DNA of 6,854 nt from NCBI GenBank assembly GCA_021734595.1, contig JAIPIO010000216.1, positions 1-6,854 on the forward strand, written 5' to 3'. This document shows, piece by piece, positions 1 to 4,422 of the stretch. Positions within the stretch are counted from its first letter, which is position 1, and each line of letters begins with the position of its first letter. Source of the stretch: Kiritimatiellales bacterium. Its GTDB lineage: Bacteria > Verrucomicrobiota > Kiritimatiellia > Kiritimatiellales > Pontiellaceae. The notes under the pieces are model-generated. The model did not search any database. It saw only the letters and a program-made list of their open reading frames with translations, and had not been told where the DNA came from. The position numbers and the translations under genes were made by a program.

Positions 1-962
1 CGGGCTCCGAAGTGCACGTGGGTCGGCGCGGTGAAAAGGCCGCTCTCGGGAAATTCGCCGCCCAAATCCTCCACCTCGACGGGGCCAGTGAGCGAGGTGT
101 TGTTGCCCCATTGCGCGAGGTCGAGCGAATGGGCGCCGTAGTTGGTGGTCTGTCCGCCCGAATAGTCGAGTCCGAAACGGAAGTTATAAAAACAGCGATC
201 CTTGTGGTGGGGCACCCAGGGCGCGGGGCCTAGCCACCTTTCGTAATCGAATCCGTCAGGAACAGGGGTGGGGGTCCATGCGCCGGTCGGGCAGGTCTTG
301 TTGTTGGGGCCCACGGTGGCGATCATTCGCTTGAGCTCTCCGATCCGTCCGTTGCGCACCAGCTCGCACGCAAAGCGGCTCTGCCGCCGCGAGCGCTCGT
401 GGCTACCGGTTTGGAAAACGACGCCATAGCGCCGCACGGCGGCAATCATTTCCTTCCCCTCGGCAATGGTCAGCGTCATGGGCTTTTCGCAGTAGATATC
501 CTTGCCGGCCCGCGCGGCCATAATGGACATGACGGCGTGCCAGTGGTCGGGTACGACGATCAGGACGGCGTCGATATCGTCACGTGCGATCACATCGCGG
601 AACTCATTGTACGCTTCACAGCCCTTGTACTGCCCGGAACGCGTTTTTTCCGCATAGTGATCGTTCACCAGCTTGCGGGCCGGTTCGCGTCCGCAATACT
701 GGCTTTCGGTCTTGTATCCGTAGCTGGCGGTGTTGACATCGCATACGGCCGTGATCTGCAGATCCTCATTCTGCAGGAAGCCTTTCATATCGTTGAAGCC
801 CTGGTTGCCGCAGCCGATGATGCCCATCGTAATCCGGTTGCTGGGCGCGTTCTTCCCCAGCACGGAGGAGGGGATGATGGCCGGGAAGAGTGCCGCACCC
901 AGCGTGGCTCCCGTGGCGGTTTTTAGAAAATTCCTGCGATCATGATGGTTGTTCATTTGCAT
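1..962 (-). CDS. Gfo/Idh/MocA-family oxidoreductase with Tat-type signal (C-terminus cut by window edge)
   Basis: The visible 320 residues give an NAD(P)-dependent sugar or cyclitol dehydrogenase of the Gfo/Idh/MocA family. The N-terminus has a twin-arginine motif, DRRNFLK (residues 8-14), followed by an Ala/Gly-rich hydrophobic stretch to about residue 36, so export by Tat is likely. The Rossmann fold starts at MGIIGCGNQG (46-55), PDHWH lies at 138-142, and the family EKP motif with its catalytic lysine is at 159-161. The substrate-domain motif GAHSLD is at 276-281. The chosen ATG at 962 is preceded by GGAGGAG (967-973); an in-frame ATG two codons later is less well placed. The frame is open to base 1, so the C-terminus is missing; relatives are usually about 400-480 residues. 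It is divergent from a DUF1080 gene, which suggests a joint role in 3-keto-glycoside metabolism. The family call is secure; the exact substrate is not visible. Confidence 0.93.
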   Translation of the reverse strand, partial: MQMNNHHDRRNFLKTATGATLGAALFPAIIPSSVLGKNAPSNRITMGIIGCGNQGFNDMKGFLQNEDLQITAVCDVNTASYGYKTESQYCGREPARKLVNDHYAEKTRSGQYKGCEAYNEFRDVIARDDIDAVLIVVPDHWHAVMSIMAARAGKDIYCEKPMTLTIAEGKEMIAAVRRYGVVFQTGSHERSRRQSRFACELVRNGRIGELKRMIATVGPNNKTCPTGAWTPTPVPDGFDYERWLGPAPWVPHHKDRCFYNFRFGLDYSGGQTTNYGAHSLDLAQWGNNTSLTGPVEVEDLGGEFPESGLFTAPTHVHFGA

Positions 963-1117
963 GGTTCTCCTCCTATCCATAAACGGACGTAAATTGCACG
1001 GAATGGACCGTTGAAATATAAATTATCAATTAGCAGTTGAACAATCAACATATGTTTGTAACATTAATGCACAAATACGGATTTGAGTGAATATTGGACG
1101 AACCAGCAGGGAGAATT
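963..1117. promoter_or_regulatory. AT-rich divergent control region between the oxidoreductase and DUF1080 genes
   Basis: These 155 bases separate two divergent start codons and must hold both promoters if the genes have their own. For the minus-strand gene, TATATT lies 18 bases downstream of TTGTTC (weak -35), and there is also a GG-N10-GC arrangement at 1009-996 resembling a sigma-54 site. For the plus-strand gene, TTGAAC (1037-1042) and TAACAT (1059-1064) are 16 bases apart, a weak pair. Two small palindromes, AACATATGTT (1047-1056) and CATTAATG (1062-1069), and a TTTGT-N11-ACAAA inverted repeat (1055-1075) could be operator parts. None is decisive. Confidence 0.4.
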
Positions 1118-1747
1118 ATGAAAAAGTTGATTAGCATTGCATGTTTGATTGGTATCGCCGGTTGCGTAACGGCTGCGGATGATGAATGGGTATCGATGTT
1201 TGACGGTAAAACGCTTGCTGGCTGGGAAAATCCCTATACCTGGGGCGAAGCCAAAGTGGTCGACGGTGAAATCCACCTTGTTGCCGATAAAAAGTTTTTC
1301 CTCTGTACGCAGAAAAAATATGCGAATTTTATTTTCGAGGCGGAACTCAAGCTGCCGGAAGGCAAATCCAACTCCGGCATTATGTTCCGCTGCCACAAGG
1401 AACCCGGCAAGGTTTTCGGGTATCAGGCGGAAGCCGACCCCACCGACCGCGCCTGGTCGGGCGGGCTGTATGATGAAGGCCGCCGGAAATGGCTGAATCC
1501 GCTGAAACCCAACGATTCGCCCTCCGGCAATGCATTCCGGGAAAAAACCAAGGGTTCCTTTAAACTCACCGGTTGGAACAGATACCGGATTCACTGCGAG
1601 GGCACACGCCTGCGCATCTATGTGAACGATGTGCTATGCACCGATTATACCGACGACATGGACGCCGAGGGCTACCTTGCGCTGCAGCATCATGGCGAAG
1701 ACGGGCAGGTCTACAAGTTCCGCAACATCCGCATCAAGGAACTTTAA
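1118..1747 (+). CDS. DUF1080 / 3-keto-disaccharide hydrolase domain lipoprotein
   Basis: This 209-residue protein is a complete single-domain member of the DUF1080 family (PF06439, named 3-keto-disaccharide hydrolase), which has a concanavalin/LamG-like beta-sandwich fold. Family landmarks in order are FDGKTLAGWE (28-37), NSGIMFR (85-91), GYQAEAD (101-107), GGLYDE (115-120), and a C-terminal LALQHHG (187-193) followed by FRNIRIKEL. The N-terminus is a signal sequence with a lipobox, IAGC (13-16), so lipidation at Cys16 and a membrane-anchored extracytoplasmic location are likely; type I cleavage after the Ala pair at 19-20 is an alternative. The ATG at 1118 is preferred because it follows AGGGAG (1108-1113) and opens the signal peptide; a TTG at 1094 would add eight residues that spoil it. 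The divergent Gfo/Idh/MocA neighbour could supply a 3-keto substrate. That pairing is inference; the family assignment is strong. Confidence 0.94.
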   Translation: MKKLISIACLIGIAGCVTAADDEWVSMFDGKTLAGWENPYTWGEAKVVDGEIHLVADKKFFLCTQKKYANFIFEAELKLPEGKSNSGIMFRCHKEPGKVFGYQAEADPTDRAWSGGLYDEGRRKWLNPLKPNDSPSGNAFREKTKGSFKLTGWNRYRIHCEGTRLRIYVNDVLCTDYTDDMDAEGYLALQHHGEDGQVYKFRNIRIKEL

Positions 1748-1771
1748 GCCGCATCACCGCCGCAAGCTGCG

Positions 1772-1809
1772 TTTCCAGGCATTGGAATCCTGTTTCCAAT
1801 GCCTGTAAA
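1772..1809. repeat. Long inverted repeat formed by array copies 1 and 2, possible terminator hairpin
   Basis: CAGGCATTGGAA (1776-1787) and TTCCAATGCCTG (1794-1805) are exact reverse complements separated by six bases. With one mismatch (C1775/T1806) pairing continues through TTT and AAA to 1772 and 1809. It begins 24 bases after the DUF1080 stop codon, a typical place for a terminator. No T-run follows on either strand, so it is not a classical intrinsic terminator; it may protect the 3' end of the mRNA or pause polymerase. Confidence 0.6.
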
Positions 1810-1986
1810 ATCTTGCCGAACTTGTTCCAATGGGTGGAAATTTTCCGCAGGTAAGGATACTTGCTCAACCTGAATTTTCCAGAGGCTGGAAGTTGTTGCC
1901 CCAATTTTTCCAGTGCTTGGAAACAACGCACACAAAGTGTTCCAATGCATTGGAAAAGCGGAAGCGCAACCTTCCAAGCATTGAAA
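1773..1986. repeat. Array of seven TTCCA-N5/6-TGGAA palindromes in helical phase
   Basis: Seven copies of a dyad with half-sites TTCCA and TGGAA fill the convergent intergenic region. They lie at 1773-1787, 1794-1808, 1825-1839, 1877-1891, 1908-1922, 1940-1955 and 1972-1986. Five have perfect half-sites; copy 2 ends TGTAA and copy 7 ends TGAAA. Spacers are GGCAT, ATGCC, ATGGG, GAGGC, GTGCT, ATGCAT and AGCAT, so a GCAT/TGC core recurs. Centre distances are about 21, 31, 52, 31, 32.5 and 31.5 bp, close to 2, 3, 5, 3, 3 and 3 turns of B-DNA. Short A/T tracts flank most copies. Sequence between copies is not conserved. I see no gene here. It could bind a dimeric protein repeatedly, act in two-way termination, or be a REP-like dispersed element; the sequence alone cannot decide. 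Confidence 0.88.
1940..1955. repeat. Perfect 16-bp palindrome, best copy of the array motif
   Basis: TTCCAATGCATTGGAA reads the same on both strands. It is the only copy with a six-base spacer and the only perfect palindrome of the seven, so it probably shows the ideal form of the motif. Its two half-sites are 11 bp apart start to start, about one helical turn, as expected for a symmetric dimer-binding site. Confidence 0.8.
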
Positions 1987-1990
1987 ATTG

Positions 1991-2545
1991 TTACGTACAG
2001 GCGATGCGTTGCAACAGGTGGCCGAAGCGGTTGCGGGGATGGATCAAACCATATTTCCCATTGGCTTTCGCTATCATCTTGCGGGTTTTCAGTTTTTCCA
2101 CATTCCGTGAAAGGGCGGAAGCGGACATTCCCGTCGCCTTCATCAATTCCCCCGGGGAAAGCGGTTTGGCGACCAGCGCCTTGACAATCTCGATGCGTCG
2201 CGGATGCGTGAAGGCCGTTGCCTGCCGGATAACGGTCTTGATCGACATTCTACTTTCATAGCATTTATTCAAACCATCCAGTAGTGCCGACGCAAAATCC
2301 ACCTCAGGATTGGCTTCCGATCTGTAAAAAACCTGCATTTTTTCACGTCGGGAGCTTATCAGTCCACGCGCATTCAATACCCGTAACTGAACGCTTGCCT
2401 GAGGTGCATCAATACCGATGCAACGTGCCAGGTCCGCAACGCACAATTCCTTTGCCCCGAAAAGAACCCAGAGCAGTTGTAGTCTTGACTCACAGGCGAT
2501 CACCCTGCAGGTGCGCCAAAGCGTAGGCCGAAGTTTCGTGTGCAT
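1991..2545 (-). CDS. ArsR-like transcriptional regulator with two tandem winged-helix domains
   Basis: This 184-residue cytoplasmic protein appears to carry two winged HTH domains in one chain. The first spans about residues 10-75, with an HTH around CVADLARCIGIDAPQASVQL (35-54) and a wing ending QVFYR (71-75). The second spans about 105-172, opening with FTHPRRIEIVKAL (112-124), a typical ArsR first-helix motif, with an HTH around LSPGELMKATGMSASALSRN (129-148). Ordinary ArsR proteins are about 100-120 residues with one such domain. Residues 33-39, ELCVADL, resemble the ELCVCDL metal site of ArsR/SmtB, but the second cysteine is alanine; other cysteines are at 13, 19, 42, 95 and 183. The ATG at 2545 is chosen because GGAGGT lies five bases upstream; an upstream in-frame ATG at 2668 would add 41 Tyr/Ile-rich residues across the operator palindrome. 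Two operator-like sites upstream suggest autoregulation. The ligand and targets are unknown. Confidence 0.82.
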   Translation of the reverse strand: MHTKLRPTLWRTCRVIACESRLQLLWVLFGAKELCVADLARCIGIDAPQASVQLRVLNARGLISSRREKMQVFYRSEANPEVDFASALLDGLNKCYESRMSIKTVIRQATAFTHPRRIEIVKALVAKPLSPGELMKATGMSASALSRNVEKLKTRKMIAKANGKYGLIHPRNRFGHLLQRIACT

Positions 2546-2550
2546 ATTCC

Positions 2551-2556
2551 ACCTCC
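2551..2556 (-). promoter_or_regulatory. Ribosome binding site of the ArsR-like gene
   Basis: GGAGGT on the minus strand, followed by five bases (GGAAT) and ATG at 2545. It fixes the translation start and rules against the longer in-frame reading from 2668. Confidence 0.85.
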
Positions 2557-2561
2557 ATTTT

Positions 2562-2581
2562 CCATACCTATATAGGTATGG
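2562..2581. promoter_or_regulatory. Perfect 20-bp palindrome, candidate operator O1
   Basis: CCATACCTATATAGGTATGG is a perfect palindrome. Apart from one mismatch (T2561/G2582) symmetry continues to 2557-2586. It ends five bases upstream of the Shine-Dalgarno sequence of the ArsR-like gene, where a bound repressor would block transcription or elongation. A partial copy lies 83 bp further upstream. Binding by the adjacent regulator is inferred from position and symmetry. Confidence 0.75.
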
Positions 2582-2614
2582 GAAATAGACATGATATTCA
2601 ATGCTTAAGTAACA

Positions 2615-2646
2615 GGGAATTAAATAAATGTGAATATAAAATTCCC
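2615..2646. repeat. 7-bp inverted repeat in the leader of the ArsR-like gene
   Basis: GGGAATT (2615-2621) and AATTCCC (2640-2646) are exact reverse complements around an 18-base AT-rich loop. The element lies between the two operator copies and would form a hairpin in a transcript starting near O2. No T-run follows it in the leader, so an attenuator is not supported; a structural or additional binding role is possible. Confidence 0.4.
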
Positions 2647-2664
2647 GGACATATATAGGTATGG
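2645..2664. promoter_or_regulatory. Second operator copy O2, possibly over the -10 element
   Basis: This stretch matches the O1 palindrome at 17 of 20 positions. Its right half shares an exact 14-bp direct repeat with O1: TATATAGGTATGGG at 2569-2582 and 2652-2665, 83 bp apart, about eight helical turns. On the minus strand it contains TATATA, which lies 17 bases from TTTAGC, a weak -35/-10 pair. A repressor here could cover the promoter while O1 lies downstream. The repeat is certain; the promoter is tentative. Confidence 0.6.
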
Positions 2665-2676
2665 GCAAAATTTTGC
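2665..2676. repeat. 12-bp palindrome next to O2
   Basis: GCAAAATTTTGC is a perfect palindrome touching the right end of O2. It falls in the spacer of the tentative promoter of the ArsR-like gene and carries an AAAATTTT tract that may bend DNA. It could be a further binding site or a chance AT-rich palindrome. Confidence 0.4.
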
Positions 2677-2732
2677 TAAATCACGTTTTAAAGGAGAAAA
2701 AGGCATTTATTCCTATCGTCGGCAATCGTCCA

Positions 2733-4274
2733 TTACTTGTAATTTGAGGGAACGACGCCCAGCATCTTGATGCGGTAGTTGATAATGCGCTGGGTGGTGT
2801 TGAGGTAGCGTCCGGCCGCAGCGGCGTTGCCGCGGTGTTTCTTCAGCGCATCGATGATGATCTCCTTTTCGTAGGAATCGACCATGTGCTTCAGGTTGGC
2901 GCCCTCGATGGGCAACAGCGCTGTATGCGTCCCGTCGCTGGTCTGCAGCGAGGGCGGAAGATTGAAACCGTGGATTACGCCGTCACTACAGGTAAGCACG
3001 GCGCGCTCCATGCAGTTTTCCAGTTCGCGGACGTTGCCGGGCCAGTGGTAGGCCATCATCATATTGATGGCGGAGGTGGAGATGCGCTTCATCTCTTTGC
3101 CGTATGAGTCGGCGTATTTCTGCAGGAAGTGGTCGGCCAGCAGGACGATATCGGATTTGCGTTCGCGCAACGGCGGGAGAAGGATGGGGAAGACGTTCAG
3201 GCGATAGTAGAGATCGTCGCGGAAGGTATCGTCGTCGATGGCCTGTTCGAGATTGCGGCTGGTGGCCGCGATGACACGTACATTGACCGTAATGCTTTCG
3301 TTGCCGCCGACGCGCTCGAAGGTTTTCTCCTGGAGAACGCGCAGAAGGCGTACCTGCACCGATGGGGAAATATCGCCGATTTCATCCAGAAAGATGCTGC
3401 CGCCATTGGCCATCTCAAAGCGTCCCTTGCGCTGCTGGGCGGCACCGGTGAATGCGCCTTTTTCGTGGCCGAAGAGTTCGCTTTCAATCAGGTTTTCGGG
3501 CAATGCGGCGCAGTTGACACTGATGAACGCATTGTTTTTGCGCGGGCTGTTGAAGTGGATGGCGCGGGCGACCAGTTCTTTTCCGGTACCGGATTCGCCG
3601 CGGATGAGGACGGTGGCGGTGCTGTCAGCCACTTGGGCGATCTGTTCGTATACCATGCGCATGTTGCTGCAGTTTCCAACCATGCTGTCGATGCTGTAGC
3701 GGTCACCGAGCTGCCGCCGGAGCATTTCATTTTCAGCTTCGAGCGCGGAACGTTCTTCGATCTCCTCGCGGATGGTGGATACGGCTGATGCAAGGATCTG
3801 CGCTACGTGCTGCAGGAAGAGAAAATATTGTTCCAGCTCGTCATCCGTTTTCCCAGAAAGGTCGATGCTCATTGTGCCGATCACTTCATTGTTGTGAATA
3901 ATCGGCACGCAGAGAAATGCGGTTTTTTCATCCTTGCGCGACTTGGTTCGGTTGAGGAAGTCGGCTGATTTACGAATATCCGGAACCAATTCAGGTTGTC
4001 CGGTTTGCCCTACCCGACCAGTCACTCCTTCGCCCAGTCTGTACTGACCGCGGTTTTTTTCGCTGGTGGTTAGACCGCAGGATGCCTCGATGATAAGATT
4101 GTCCGTGCCGGCAGGGCGCAGCGAAAAGGTGCCGCGTTTAACCCCCATCTCTTTTTCAATAATTTCGAGGACTTCGGTCAGCAAGCTGGAGATATTCTGC
4201 CTACGCATCGCAGTGATTTGCGAAATGCGGTATAATATATTCAGTTCCTTATCGCTTTGTGTCGGTTCCTGCAT
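2733..4274 (-). CDS. Sigma-54-dependent transcriptional activator, NifA-type (GAF, AAA+, Fis-type HTH)
   Basis: This 513-residue protein is a complete enhancer-binding activator that hydrolyses ATP to open sigma-54 promoters. An N-terminal GAF sensor domain spans about residues 16-168 and is followed by a charged, probably coiled-coil linker (167-190). The AAA+ domain then shows Walker A GESGTGKE (226-233), the sigma-54 contact loop GAFTGA (273-278), Walker B FLDEIGD (295-301), the arginine-finger region FRDDLYYRLNVFP (351-363) and WPGNVREL (411-418). The C-terminal Fis-type HTH lies at about 482-506 (GNAAAAGRYLNTTQR and onward). No receiver domain is present, so a small ligand or protein partner sensed by GAF probably controls it. 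The ATG at 4274 is chosen because GGGAGG lies five bases upstream; an in-frame ATG at 4307 has no ribosome site and would add 11 residues. It is divergent from the PEP/pyruvate-binding gene. GAF-AAA-HTH order resembles NifA, but nothing here indicates nitrogen fixation. Confidence 0.95.
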   Translation of the reverse strand: MQEPTQSDKELNILYRISQITAMRRQNISSLLTEVLEIIEKEMGVKRGTFSLRPAGTDNLIIEASCGLTTSEKNRGQYRLGEGVTGRVGQTGQPELVPDIRKSADFLNRTKSRKDEKTAFLCVPIIHNNEVIGTMSIDLSGKTDDELEQYFLFLQHVAQILASAVSTIREEIEERSALEAENEMLRRQLGDRYSIDSMVGNCSNMRMVYEQIAQVADSTATVLIRGESGTGKELVARAIHFNSPRKNNAFISVNCAALPENLIESELFGHEKGAFTGAAQQRKGRFEMANGGSIFLDEIGDISPSVQVRLLRVLQEKTFERVGGNESITVNVRVIAATSRNLEQAIDDDTFRDDLYYRLNVFPILLPPLRERKSDIVLLADHFLQKYADSYGKEMKRISTSAINMMMAYHWPGNVRELENCMERAVLTCSDGVIHGFNLPPSLQTSDGTHTALLPIEGANLKHMVDSYEKEIIIDALKKHRGNAAAAGRYLNTTQRIINYRIKMLGVVPSNYK

Positions 4275-4279
4275 AGCAT

Positions 4280-4285
4280 CCTCCC
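4280..4285 (-). promoter_or_regulatory. Ribosome binding site that decides the start of the sigma-54 activator
   Basis: GGGAGG on the minus strand, five bases upstream of the ATG at 4274. The alternative upstream ATG at 4307 has no purine-rich sequence before it. Confidence 0.8.
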
Positions 4286-4290
4286 GAAAA

Positions 4291-4303
4291 CGGATTAAAT
4301 CCG
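4291..4303. repeat. 13-bp inverted repeat upstream of the sigma-54 activator, candidate operator
   Basis: CGGATTAAATCCG has six perfectly paired positions on each side of a central A. It lies 16 bases upstream of the activator start codon, just before its ribosome site, where a bound protein or an RNA hairpin could limit expression. No second copy was found in the intergenic region. Confidence 0.4.
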
Positions 4304-4422
4304 CCATAAACTACAAATATGTATCTGCATCATCGCCTGATAACAAGCTTGTTTTCCGATTATTTGATATCCGTTGCAATTGTCCTTTTGTGTATAAGGT
4401 CCAGTATTCTACACTGTGTGCT

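Larger units (their letters stand above)
4275..4422. promoter_or_regulatory. Divergent control region between the sigma-54 activator and the PEP/pyruvate-binding gene
   Basis: These 148 AT-rich bases lie between divergent start codons. For the plus-strand gene, TATAAG (4393-4398) is a fair -10 hexamer 24 bases before the ATG, but the nearest -35-like sequences, TTGCAA (4374-4379) and TTGATA (4364-4369), are spaced 13 and 23 bases away, both poor. I found no GG-N10-GC pair on either strand, so a sigma-54 promoter is not supported here. The plus-strand gene also lacks a clear Shine-Dalgarno sequence. Confidence 0.4.

Noticed and set aside
399..926. Open frame of 175 codons on the plus strand
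   Set aside because: It is antisense to the Gfo/Idh/MocA gene, whose Rossmann and EKP motifs are unmistakable on the minus strand.
1773..1986. CRISPR array
   Set aside because: The repeats are 15-16 bp palindromes with varying cores, the gaps between them range from 6 to 37 bases, and no cas gene is present. This does not fit repeat and spacer lengths of CRISPR.
1830..2261. Open frames across the palindrome array (also 1734-1931 and 1744-1977 on the minus strand)
   Set aside because: Their translations simply repeat the TTCCA/TGGAA motif as short FQCLE/NALEK-like peptides and then run antisense into the ArsR-like gene. They are products of the DNA repeat, not proteins.
2546..2668. Longer reading of the ArsR-like protein from the ATG at 2668
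   Set aside because: The extra 41 residues are Tyr/Ile-rich, translate straight through the operator palindrome, and have no ribosome site, whereas GGAGGT sits correctly before the ATG at 2545.
2669..2732. Intrinsic terminator after the sigma-54 activator
   Set aside because: A TTTTT run occurs on the minus strand, but the sequence before it can form only a three-pair AGG/CCT stem. A direct repeat of GACGAT is also present but does not pair.
3129..3788. Open frame of 219 codons on the plus strand
   Set aside because: It is antisense to the AAA+ domain of the sigma-54 activator, which carries intact Walker and GAFTGA motifs. The plus-strand product has no recognisable domain.
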